Shown: piece after piece, positions 56,181 to 64,000 of the stretch | Numbering within the stretch: position 1 is the stretch's first letter | Layout of the letters: each line of letters begins with the position of its first letter | Assembly (NCBI GenBank): GCA_029067085.1 | Contig: JAIEFE010000021.1 | Span: 1-64,000, forward strand | DNA: 64,000 nucleotides | Origin: Lachnospiraceae bacterium | GTDB lineage: Bacteria; Bacillota; Clostridia; Lachnospirales; Lachnospiraceae | Direction: 5' to 3' | Notes under the pieces: model-generated | Database searches by the model: none | What the model saw: only the letters and a program-made list of their open reading frames with translations | Told to the model about the DNA's origin: nothing | Program-made: the position numbers and the translations under genes

Positions 56181-56868
56181 TCACAGATTATATAGTGCAT
56201 ATAGATCTTTCCTGTAATCTATATCAGTAACTACTCTGGACAGGTCATTCGTACGACCGGATTCCAGCAAACATTGAGTCAATTTAGCGAAACGCGATTC
56301 ACCCTCTGCGCGCTCCTCAGCGAAAACTTTTGCACGTGCCTCCGCTCGACATTCAGCGATGCACTCTTCACGCAGCTCAGCGATGCATTCTTCACGCAGC
56401 TCAGCAATGTACTCTTCACGCAACTCAGCCAGATACTTTTCTCTCGCAATCTTTAATTTAGGGATCAGCCCTATATCATCCACAAAATTTTCAAATAATT
56501 CTGCCATATTTCGCTCCTTTACTTGCTCTGTGAAATCCGAGATATCATCCTCCGGCAGATACAGATGTCTCAGCATGCTTGCTGATCCCCTTCTTTTTCT
56601 TCTCCATCTCTTTTTCATAGTCTTCCCATATGTAGACCATGTAGCGGAGAAGCTGCATACTCACATTATAATCTACTTTGGTCTTGTGTTCAATAAGCGT
56701 GACAAAAAATAATGTGTCTTTTTCTGATAATTTTATACGTTTTACCGTATCTGAATTGCGTTCCTCTGTGAACATGGGTATGTACCGTTCTGTGACATTT
56801 TTTTCTCTTTCGACATAAGGACTCCTTTCGACGCGGACAATAACAAAATAACTTGAATGATCCTGCAT
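56181..56868 (-). pseudogene. Rpn-family recombination-promoting nuclease, broken
   Basis: Two overlapping frames together resemble an Rpn/transposase_31-type PD-(D/E)XK protein. An N-terminal part (KDTLFFVTLIEHKTKVDYNVSMQLLRYMVYIWEDYEKEMEKKKKG) runs to about 56545 and then, in another frame, a C-terminal part (HLYLPEDDISDFTEQVKERNMAELFENF) runs to 56181. The middle of the family, normally over 100 residues, is missing, so this is an internal deletion with frameshift. The C-terminal coil holds tandem 24-bp units encoding EECIAELR (about 56345-56425). The first codons of the family are also absent; it is not functional. Confidence 0.65.
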
Positions 56869-57478
56869 TGCCGGAATAGATCAGCGGTTGTACCAGACTA
56901 CAACTGCCATTTGATGTGTTTGTAATACCTGCTTTAATGCCTGTCGGAAAATCTGACAGAAACTGTCTGAACGTGCGAAACGCACATGCCGCCTGATAGA
57001 AAATGTAATAGGCGGTAACATAGGGGAGGATCACTTTTCTCCCAATGTATTTATAATATAGCATGGAAGGATGATTGTCAATTATAAGAGTCTTGTAAGT
57101 CACCACGGGATAAACTTATAGATATTAAATAAAATATAACTGGCCGGAGAAACCTATATCTGCAATATAATCTATAGTTCATTATGATTTTGAAAAATAC
57201 GAAAAAACATTTATAAAATAATATATTGACATACACACAAACAGAGCGTATACTGAGTGTACAGAGTAAACAGGACGAAACCCTCTCATGGGTTTCTGCG
57301 TCACAAAAGGCGCATCCGTGCATTCGCACAACAGGCAGTTTCTGCCGCTTACTCACAATTAGTAACGTAACAACAGAAAATGCGGCGGGAAAGCCGAAAT
57401 GAGGCTCCATTGGCGTATGCTTTCCACCGCAGCACAACAAAAGCAGCCCGCATAGGGTCATGCGGAATGGAGGAGACT
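56869..57478. promoter_or_regulatory. Non-coding stretch with strong promoter and structured leader of the Uma2 gene
   Basis: About 610 bp. The left part (56869-57110) may be further remains of the Rpn-type gene. A consensus-like promoter TTGACA (57226-57231), 17 bp, TATACT (57249-57254) starts a leader of about 215 nt. The leader can fold: GAAACCC/GGGTTTC (57277-57283, 57290-57296), a long arm GCGGCGGGAAAGC (57382-57394) with GCTTTCCACCGC (57419-57430) enclosing AATG/CATT, and CCGCAT/ATGCGG near 57449-57466, just before the GGAGGAG ribosome site. It does not match a riboswitch class I know. Confidence 0.55.
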
Positions 57479-58087
57479 ATGGAAGTCAGATTACCTGAAC
57501 GAGAGGAAGGATTTACTATGCTCAAAGGTGGAAAGGGTTACACGATCGCGGATATCGAAACGCTCCCGGAGGGAGAGCGGGCAGAATTGATCGACGGAGA
57601 ACTGTTTCGAATGGATGCACCTGTAAGAATTCATCAGGATATTCTCTCACAGCTTATGGTTGAAATCAGTCTGTATATCAGGAAAAATAAGGGAAAATGC
57701 AAAATATATCCTGCGCCTTTCGCGGTATATATCAAGAAGGATAAGCACAACTATGTGGAGCCGGATATTTCCGTCGTCTGCGACAAAGGCAAGCTGGATG
57801 AAAAAGGCTGTCAGGGCGCGCCGGACTGGATGATTGAGATCGTGTCGCCCTCAAGTAAATCAATGGATTACGAACGAAAGGTCAAACTTTATTGTGAAGC
57901 AGGTGCACGCGAATACTGGATTGTGGATTCCGAGATGGAGACTGTCACGATATATGATTTTGAACGAAGTGCATTGTGCAGCAGCGGAGACGAGCCGGAA
58001 CCCGTGCGCTATTCCTTCTCTGAGCGAATCAAAGTGAGAATCTTCGAAGATCTGTGGCTGAATCTTTCAGAAATGGATTTCAGCTGA
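57479..58087 (+). CDS. Uma2-family (DUF820) putative nuclease
   Basis: 202 residues from ATG 57479, chosen for GGAGGAG upstream. The Uma2 fold is recognisable: YTIADIETLPEGERAELIDGELFRM, NYVEPDISVVCDKGKL and APDWMIEIVSPSSKSMDYERKVKLYCEAGAREYWIVD give a PD-(D/E)XK-like active site (Asp in EPD, Glu-Ile in MIEIVS, Lys in ERKVK). Biological role unknown for most members; they are common in multicopy in Clostridia and cyanobacteria. Here it follows a broken Rpn nuclease gene. Confidence 0.85.
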   Translation: MEVRLPEREEGFTMLKGGKGYTIADIETLPEGERAELIDGELFRMDAPVRIHQDILSQLMVEISLYIRKNKGKCKIYPAPFAVYIKKDKHNYVEPDISVVCDKGKLDEKGCQGAPDWMIEIVSPSSKSMDYERKVKLYCEAGAREYWIVDSEMETVTIYDFERSALCSSGDEPEPVRYSFSERIKVRIFEDLWLNLSEMDFS

Positions 58088-58152
58088 TTCATGTAAGCAG
58101 ACAGTTGGCTAGTTGACAGTGTATTTTGTATGCGGAAGGGGATGATAGATCT

Positions 58153-59280
58153 ATGCAAAAAAAAATCATTTTGATCGGCCCGGTCTATCCATATAAAGGC
58201 GGGATATCCCACTACACGGGACTCATGTACCGCGAGCTGGCTAAGCGGCATGATGTGGAGATGATCTCCTACAAGATGCAATACCCGAAAATTCTTTTTC
58301 ATAAAGAACAGCGGGATTACAGCAATGACAGCTTTAAGATAGAGAACACGGAATATATGCTCCATACGGCGAATCCTTTTAATATCATAAAAACAGCAAA
58401 CTATATCAGGCGACAGAGTCCGGATTTGGTGGTGATCCAGTGGTGGCATCCCTATTTTGCACCATGTTATTTTCTCCTGGCGCGTTTCATGGGAAAGCAG
58501 AACGTTGTCTTTGTCTGTCATAATGTATTTCCCCATGAGAGATTTCCGCTGGATAGATTTCTTACGAGACTGGCATTAAATAACGGCAGTCATTTTATAG
58601 TACACGCTGCAGAAGAGGCGAAAGAATTAGAAAAGATAAAACCCGATCCGGATTATGTGGTGACGCCCCATCCGACATACAATGCCTTTTGCTTTGAAAA
58701 GATGAGTAAGGGGCAGGCGCAGAAAAAGTTAGATATTGCATCGGATGAGAAAATCCTTCTGTTTTTTGGGTATGTGAGAGAATACAAAGGTCTGAAATAC
58801 CTGTTCCGCGCGATGCCGGCAATCTGTAAGGCGGATGATAAAGTGCGGCTGTGGGTCGTAGGCGAATTTGGTGCAGACAGAGAAGAGTATCGAGGGCTGA
58901 TCGAAGAGCTGGAAATAGCAGAGTATGTCAGAGTGGTGGACTCCTATACACCCGATCGGGAAGTGGAGCAGTATTTTGCGGCGGCGGATCTGGTGGTGGT
59001 GCCTTACGTGTCTGCAACCCAGAGCGGGATCGTACAGATCGCATACGGTTTTACAAAGCCCGTGATAGTCACAGAGGTGGGCGGACTGCCGGATGTGGTA
59101 GAGGACGGCAGGACCGGGTATGTGGTAAAGCCGGAAAGTCCAGAGGCCATTGCAGAGGCAGCGCTTAAGTTCTTTCGGGAGGAACAGGCGGAATGTATGA
59201 GGGGGAATATCGAGAAGGAAGCTTACCGGTTCTCGTGGGAGAGGATGGGGGAAGTGGTGGAGAAATTTATGCAGGATTAA
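58153..59280 (+). CDS. GT4-family glycosyltransferase
   Basis: 375 residues, GT-B fold. The N-terminal IGPVYPYKGGISHYTGLMYREL carries the acceptor-side Gly-rich loop, and HNVFPHERFPLDRFL lies mid-protein. The nucleotide-sugar side has FFGYVREYKGLKYLFRAMP and the EX7E-like segment VVPYVSATQSGIVQIAYGFTKPVIVTEVGGLPD, in which the first Glu is not obvious. Cytoplasmic, likely adding a sugar to a surface glycan. Start 58153 follows GGAAGGGGA. Confidence 0.88.
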   Translation: MQKKIILIGPVYPYKGGISHYTGLMYRELAKRHDVEMISYKMQYPKILFHKEQRDYSNDSFKIENTEYMLHTANPFNIIKTANYIRRQSPDLVVIQWWHPYFAPCYFLLARFMGKQNVVFVCHNVFPHERFPLDRFLTRLALNNGSHFIVHAAEEAKELEKIKPDPDYVVTPHPTYNAFCFEKMSKGQAQKKLDIASDEKILLFFGYVREYKGLKYLFRAMPAICKADDKVRLWVVGEFGADREEYRGLIEELEIAEYVRVVDSYTPDREVEQYFAAADLVVVPYVSATQSGIVQIAYGFTKPVIVTEVGGLPDVVEDGRTGYVVKPESPEAIAEAALKFFREEQAECMRGNIEKEAYRFSWERMGEVVEKFMQD

Positions 59281-59309
59281 TAGAATGAGTATTCATTAGA
59301 GTATTTATC

Positions 59310-59338
59310 TTGACACATATTATGTCGTATTCTATAAT
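59310..59338 (+). promoter_or_regulatory. Perfect consensus promoter of the nitrilase-like operon
   Basis: TTGACA (59310-59315), exactly 17 bp, TATAAT (59333-59338). The leader to the first start codon is about 150 nt and AT-rich. Confidence 0.85.
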
Positions 59339-59492
59339 GACTACAATGCGTATTATTTCAGCGATTGGATTTTTAGTTTCAATATTCATTAATTCCTATA
59401 AACTCCAATAGACATAGAACTAAATTAGGAGCTTGTTTTCTAGCTTGAGGTATGCATTAAAATAGAAAATTGAAATAGGAAGTACATAGCGG

Positions 59493-61040
59493 ATGAAATT
59501 GACTGATAAGGAATACAATAATTTGTTATGGCAAAAGAATAGATTAAAAAATATTTATGATGTTTTGGTACTATTATTTTCATATATAGATGGGAAAAGT
59601 AAGAAAAAGTATCGCGCTAAATATATTAAATTTTTACACATGCATCCTGGCTATTGGGAAAAATTAGAATTATTAAATAACGAATTCTTAGAGGAAATGA
59701 TTTCATTTCCTGTTTTTATAGATAAATTTTGGGAATTGCTGACTCAAGAGAATATTCGGTATTATGCATTTAAGATGCTTTTTTCCTATGAACATTATTT
59801 CAACGAGGACTATAAAGTTCTTAAACCAGAGATTCAAAAAAGTCTGCATTGCAAAATGTCTCTTTTTGGTCCAATGAATACAGTCCAAGACAAATATTTA
59901 TTATATAGGATGCCTTACGGGCATTTTTTTAAGGATTATAATCGCAGCAGACCTGAAAAATCACAGATCCGTTTTATGGATCAGAATGAGTTTGACCGAA
60001 TTGATGATCGTATTAAGTCATATAAGATAATTGATACAAATAAATTTAGTGATAGAGTAGAAGTCGTAGGCTATAGTGAGACCAGATACACTTTGCCACA
60101 AAAACTAAAAATAGCGCTTATTCCAGTGTCACCCTGTAAATGGTTTAAGGAAATACCTCTTTCTAATGAGGACGAAAAATATCTTGGTATTAATGAAGAT
60201 GAAAAGATTGGTAATGTAGTTGATATTGTTATAGCTGATGACGAAAAATATACAGACAGCATAAACAATGCCTATATTCATATTTTAGAAAGATGCATTG
60301 AAGAAAATATACAAATTGTTGTTTTTCCGGAACTGGCTGGTAATAGGAATACATTGGATGTTGTTAGCGGTTTTTTAGCCCAACATATGGCAAATGCTGA
60401 GAATTCTTTGGAATTAATATTTCTAGGATCTTGCTCAAATAATGTGAGAAATGAAGGTATATTACTGAATGGTTCGGGAACTGAATTATTGAAAGTTACA
60501 AAGAAACATGCTTATAAAAAAGTGAAAGAGGGCGTATTATATCGTGAAAAACTTATTGATTTTGACGCAGAGATTACATTGATAGATATACCTGGGTTAG
60601 GCAGAATGCAGTATTTAATATGTAAGGATGGATTGAACACAGCATCACAAAATGCTCTCTGGTCCATATTCGAAATATCGTTTTCTGTTATTTCTGCTTA
60701 TTCAGAATCCCTTAGTCATTTTAAGAATTTAGGCAGCTGTTTTAGTACACAATATGGGGGAATACAGATTGTGTCTAATGCATGCGAAAGCCGAATGGGT
60801 AAATACAAGATAGAGGATCATCCGAAATTGGAATTGGGAAATGTGATTATTCCCTGTGCATGCGCTAATGATATGAGTGTAGATAAAGCAATTCAAAAAT
60901 ACGAAACCGTTGATTATTGCTGGAATGAATGCAGAAAAAAAGCGAAGATTGGATCTTGTATACGGGTTGTAAGTATTTTTCCGAACGAAGAAAGTGAAAT
61001 CAAAGAATTAAGAATGTCTTTGGATAATATTATTTTATAG
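59493..61040 (+). CDS. Uncharacterised protein with nitrilase-like (carbon-nitrogen hydrolase) domain
   Basis: 515 residues. The N-terminal about 200 residues are helical, charged and unrecognised. From about 204 to 440 a nitrilase-like fold is suggested: QKLKIALIPV opening strand, Glu280 in IQIVVFPELAG, a Lys in the KKHAYKK segment (337-343), and Cys377 in YLICKDGLN, i.e. the Glu-Lys-Cys triad in correct order and context. Further strands QIVSNACESRMG and NVIIPCACAND follow. No signal peptide. AT-rich with codon use unlike the core genes, suggesting transfer. First of three co-directional genes. Nitrilase domains are known in some antiphage reverse-transcriptase proteins (DRT type 1), but there is no reverse transcriptase here, so a defence role is speculative. 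Confidence 0.6.
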   Translation: MKLTDKEYNNLLWQKNRLKNIYDVLVLLFSYIDGKSKKKYRAKYIKFLHMHPGYWEKLELLNNEFLEEMISFPVFIDKFWELLTQENIRYYAFKMLFSYEHYFNEDYKVLKPEIQKSLHCKMSLFGPMNTVQDKYLLYRMPYGHFFKDYNRSRPEKSQIRFMDQNEFDRIDDRIKSYKIIDTNKFSDRVEVVGYSETRYTLPQKLKIALIPVSPCKWFKEIPLSNEDEKYLGINEDEKIGNVVDIVIADDEKYTDSINNAYIHILERCIEENIQIVVFPELAGNRNTLDVVSGFLAQHMANAENSLELIFLGSCSNNVRNEGILLNGSGTELLKVTKKHAYKKVKEGVLYREKLIDFDAEITLIDIPGLGRMQYLICKDGLNTASQNALWSIFEISFSVISAYSESLSHFKNLGSCFSTQYGGIQIVSNACESRMGKYKIEDHPKLELGNVIIPCACANDMSVDKAIQKYETVDYCWNECRKKAKIGSCIRVVSIFPNEESEIKELRMSLDNIIL

Positions 61041-61103
61041 ACAAACCGATAAGAATATAGTAGAATAAACATGTTACCTGTTTGTTACATGACGGAGGAA
61101 GAT

Positions 61104-62006
61104 ATGGACAAAAACTATAATGTAGTAAAGACAAATCTTTTAGAGGATTTGAATAACGTAATGAACGGGGGCGATATTCAGTCAATACAGCAGATGGCAA
61201 ATCAATTTGTCCGGGTAGTGAAAGAGGGTGTCATTAGCCAGCAATATGAGCAGATGCATGAACTTCTGTGCAGTAATCAACGGCAGCTTGAAGCATGGGG
61301 AAATCTCTTGAAGCTTGATGCAAGCCTGATGAATTATAAGATATATGTATATGCAGTTTATTGGACAGTCGAGAGGTTGGCTGAAGAACTGTATCAGGCG
61401 CAGAAAAAGTTGCGGCAGATAGATGAAATCAATATAAAGATAGATCAGTTGAGAAAATCAACTCATTTTTATCCTCTTTTGCAGATATTAGCTGAAAAGG
61501 GAGAGGTCTCGCAGGGAGACATTGCAAGGTATTTGAACATTTCCAGCAATGCTCTATCTAATTTTCTTAGAAGAAATGAAAAGTATCATTTATGGCAGCA
61601 TGAAAAATATGGGAAGTACAATTACTATTATCTAACGAACACAGGAAAACAATATTATAAGGCATCATATAGCAATAACTTGATGTCAAAAGCACCTGAT
61701 ATGCACACTTTGACAGTTTTAACATTAGAAGCGGTATTAAAAGAATTAAATGTAAGCGATCCAAACGCAGAAAATGTTTTTCATTATATTAATGAAAAAC
61801 TAGGAAGCTCTCAAGCTGTACTAGGGAGTGAAATAGAAAAGGCAATGGTCAGAAAAATATTTCGCAGGGCAGAACAAAAAAGAAGAGAGCACGAAAATTA
61901 TTATACAGATATGTTAAAGTATGAAGAAGAGAGTCAAATATATGATTTAGATCGGGAAGACTATAAAATATATGATGATTTCATTAACCAATACGCATAT
62001 ATTTGA
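61104..62006 (+). CDS. Winged-helix protein with N-terminal helical/coiled region
   Basis: 300 residues from ATG 61104, preceded by GGAGGAAG. Residues about 1-130 are helical with a coiled-coil-like stretch ending QKKLRQIDEINIKIDQLRKS. About 135-200 is a MarR-like winged helix (LAEKGEVSQGDIARYLNISSNALSNFLRR to YNYYYLTNTGKQYY). The C-terminal 100 residues are helical and charged. A DNA-binding regulator or structural partner of the nitrilase-like protein. 63 bp after the first gene, 22 bp before the third. Confidence 0.6.
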   Translation: MDKNYNVVKTNLLEDLNNVMNGGDIQSIQQMANQFVRVVKEGVISQQYEQMHELLCSNQRQLEAWGNLLKLDASLMNYKIYVYAVYWTVERLAEELYQAQKKLRQIDEINIKIDQLRKSTHFYPLLQILAEKGEVSQGDIARYLNISSNALSNFLRRNEKYHLWQHEKYGKYNYYYLTNTGKQYYKASYSNNLMSKAPDMHTLTVLTLEAVLKELNVSDPNAENVFHYINEKLGSSQAVLGSEIEKAMVRKIFRRAEQKRREHENYYTDMLKYEEESQIYDLDREDYKIYDDFINQYAYI

Positions 62007-62028
62007 TGAATCAATTTAAGGAGATAAA

Positions 62029-62733
62029 ATGGACGGGAGAAATAGCTTAAATCTAAGTATAGACGAATGCATTCGAGGAATTACTGATTTGATTGGTAAA
62101 TCAGATAAGGTTTCAAATGTTATATTAGAATTTGATGACGACAGTTATAAAGCATATGAAAAGCAGAAAGAATTGCTGATCAAGAGTATATGCAATGTAA
62201 CAAGGATAGACTTGAAGACGCCTGATTTTGAGCAGTTTTATAAGATTCTCCCAGATATTGATTTTTGGGAATCTATTAAGCAAATTGTCGAAAGAAGGAC
62301 AAGAAATTATTTAAATGCTATCTCTTATAATAAACTGGAAACAGAAGAAAAAGTGCTTTTATTAAAAAAATGTTTTAATCTAGTATTCATAGAGAGAGAG
62401 AATCGTGATTTTATTGTACATCAATTTGACGATGAAAAAATAGCAAAAACACTATATGGAATCATAATGGAAAGTGAATTTGCTATTATTACGCTTTATG
62501 TATCCCGACGCCGTTTTATTATGGGAATGGAAGAATCCTATGGGTTAACGGAAAATGATGCAGCATATATTTGGGATCTTTTCGAAAATAATTTAGATGT
62601 AGTAGAGAAGCATGAATATCATAAGCGTATGTTTGTTCTTCATGAAAAGATAGATGAATTAACAAGCACTGTAGATGAAGTACAGGAGGAGTTTGATACG
62701 TTGTTATCTATACTCTCAGAGGGTGAAGATTGA
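62029..62733 (+). CDS. Hypothetical protein, third gene of the nitrilase-like operon
   Basis: 234 residues, mostly helical and acidic, no signal peptide or membrane helix, not recognised. It begins SLNLSIDECIRGITDLIG and ends in a heptad-like helix KIDELTSTVDEVQEEFDTLLSIL. It follows the winged-helix gene by 22 bp with AAGGAG before the start, so it is almost certainly co-transcribed. Its stop is 4 bp from that of the convergent glycosyltransferase gene, with no terminator in between. Confidence 0.6.
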   Translation: MDGRNSLNLSIDECIRGITDLIGKSDKVSNVILEFDDDSYKAYEKQKELLIKSICNVTRIDLKTPDFEQFYKILPDIDFWESIKQIVERRTRNYLNAISYNKLETEEKVLLLKKCFNLVFIERENRDFIVHQFDDEKIAKTLYGIIMESEFAIITLYVSRRRFIMGMEESYGLTENDAAYIWDLFENNLDVVEKHEYHKRMFVLHEKIDELTSTVDEVQEEFDTLLSILSEGED

Positions 62734-62737
62734 ATAT

Positions 62738-63874
62738 TTATGACAGGAAATTCGCTCTGTCACATTCTTTCATCCGCCGCTCCAGCTTTTCAGTCACATG
62801 ATATTTCTCTACAAAAAAACGTATTATATCGATCAATTGAATCAAAAAGTAGGCGGTAACAAGATGGTTTTTACGCAGCATTGGTATGATTACGGTATTG
62901 CGGACAAATCCCTTCCCGGGAGGTACGACATTGAATGCATTCTGTATATATAAGATGCTGTCACAGTTGCGGAGCTCTTTTATTCTGCGGATGGTTTTGT
63001 GCCTTTTAAGCGCTGCCAGGTTGTCCAATTGCAGTAGTGCATTTCGACATTGTTGTACATAAATATATTGACTTATAATTTCAGATGAGACATTGTTTTC
63101 GGCAAGAACTTTTGTGACATAGTTTATAAGGCTGCGCTGCCTTGATTCTAAATCGTTCAGATATCTCCCTACGCTTCGATGCATTTCTGAATCCATATTG
63201 GTAGTCCAATAGTATAAGATGTCCGATAAGGTAGAGATTCTGTCGGCTTGCAAAAAGAGCTGCAGCAACAGGATGAAATCATCTTCGTAATTGACAAAGC
63301 CGTAAAATCTCATTTTCTTTTCATCTATGAGTTGCTTGGATATAATGCATTTCCATATGGCGGTGTAAATGCTGATATCCTTATTGTCATATATCGTAAA
63401 GCCCTTGAAGAGCATTGGCAGAAGTAATTTTTCCCTTATTGTCTGTTGTTCGAATACGTCATCTGTAAATTTCTCAAAAGCTACCCGTCCGCCGTTCTTT
63501 TTCTGCCTGTAACAGCCGCAGATAGCTGCCTGACTGTGATCCGTTATAATGCGGTCTATCATTTTTCGGTACATTTCATGAGAAACTTCATCATCCTGAT
63601 CACAGAAGCCGATATATTCGCCGGTTGCATGATCGAGGCCGTAATTTCTCGCATCAGCAATACCGCCGTTTTCTTTGTGATATACTTTTATACGGGAATC
63701 TGACTCTTCCAGCTTTTTACATAAAGCAAAAGATCTGTCAGTGGAACCGTCGTCGATCAGAAGCAGTTCCAGATTTCGGTAGGAAGAACTTAAAAGATTC
63801 CGGACTGTTTTTTTAATGTGTTTTTCGCCGTTATAGATGGGAACGATAATACTTAGCTTCGGATTTACTGTCAT
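62738..63874 (-). CDS. GT2-family glycosyltransferase
   Basis: 378 residues. GT-A domain at the N-terminus: LSIIVPIYNGEKHIKKTVRNLL, LLIDDGSTDRS, NGGIADARNYGLDHATGEYIGFCDQDDEV, where DQDD is the metal-binding motif. The C-terminal about 150 residues are helical, with a hydrophobic segment near 340 (TAYFLIQLIDIIRFFV). Typical of enzymes building capsule, wall or teichoic polysaccharides. Monocistronic in this window; 126 bp upstream remain without another gene. Confidence 0.88.
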   Translation of the reverse strand: MTVNPKLSIIVPIYNGEKHIKKTVRNLLSSSYRNLELLLIDDGSTDRSFALCKKLEESDSRIKVYHKENGGIADARNYGLDHATGEYIGFCDQDDEVSHEMYRKMIDRIITDHSQAAICGCYRQKKNGGRVAFEKFTDDVFEQQTIREKLLLPMLFKGFTIYDNKDISIYTAIWKCIISKQLIDEKKMRFYGFVNYEDDFILLLQLFLQADRISTLSDILYYWTTNMDSEMHRSVGRYLNDLESRQRSLINYVTKVLAENNVSSEIISQYIYVQQCRNALLQLDNLAALKRHKTIRRIKELRNCDSILYIQNAFNVVPPGKGFVRNTVIIPMLRKNHLVTAYFLIQLIDIIRFFVEKYHVTEKLERRMKECDRANFLS

Positions 63875-64000
63875 AAGTGGATGCAGCCTCCAAAATAATG
63901 GAAATAAATATCTTGTGGAGCAGATTTATCATAGCATGAAATGCCGAGCTTTGCAATTTTGTGGAGATAAATTTGAAATCGAAATGTCTCAAAAACACAA

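Noticed and set aside
56345-56425. Short tandem repeats considered as a CRISPR array
   Set aside because: 24-bp units are contiguous, without spacers, and encode a regular coiled-coil repeat.
57382-57430. Leader hairpin considered as a cyclic-di-GMP or SAM riboswitch
   Set aside because: The conserved core bases of those classes could not be placed on the sequence.

Overview
The window looks like a chromosomal segment from a low-to-mid-GC Gram-positive of the class Clostridia, most likely Lachnospiraceae. The reasons are strong AGGAGG-type ribosome sites, gene orders such as hprK-glcK-murB-rapZ-whiA-crh, a Crh-type HPr paralogue, an IS1182-type element and secreted Ig-like proteins. The assignment rests on gene content only; no search could be run.

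Layout. 1-77 is the terminal end of an IS1182-like element. 130-9607 (minus) is a ten-gene Mrp/Mbh-type cation/proton antiporter operon with four antiporter-like membrane subunits and no attached hydrogenase or NADH module. 9870-10784 is a PanE/ApbA-family reductase. 10848-20755 holds two stress/antimicrobial-peptide-type modules: a LanFEG/BcrAB-like ABC transporter divergent from a response regulator/kinase pair, then an FtsX-type ABC transporter with its own regulator/kinase pair. 20918-24069 encodes a GH3 glycosidase and a LysM protein. 24117-37468 is core genome: pyrG, divergent ftsH-uvrC, the hprK-glcK-murB-rapZ-whiA-crh operon linking carbon catabolite control to wall synthesis, a lipid kinase and class II aldolase. 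An alanine/glycine:cation symporter and a 1630-residue secreted transglutaminase-like/Ig-like protein follow.

From 44.6 kb the window becomes accessory and envelope-related. Two membrane/glycosyltransferase genes precede what I consider the main discovery. Two diverged paralogous genes for secreted Ig-like proteins of about 860 residues face each other (47908-50496 plus, 52425-54977 minus). They begin with a perfect 51-bp inverted repeat inside the signal-peptide codons. Only the plus-strand copy has a promoter, ribosome site and ATG. The minus-strand copy starts abruptly at the repeat, with no ATG and with stop codons just upstream. A tyrosine recombinase gene (54990-55955) ends five bases outside the right repeat. 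Inversion of the 7.07-kb segment would place the silent allele in frame behind the fixed promoter, so this looks like a two-allele surface-protein switch. A decayed IS1182-type element lies between the two alleles.

After the switch come a broken Rpn-family nuclease gene, a Uma2-family nuclease with a long structured leader, a GT4 glycosyltransferase, an AT-rich three-gene operon (nitrilase-like protein, winged-helix protein, unknown protein) behind a perfect consensus promoter, and a convergent GT2 glycosyltransferase. The three-gene operon is a candidate uncharacterised accessory, possibly defensive, system. No rRNA, tRNA or CRISPR array was recognised.
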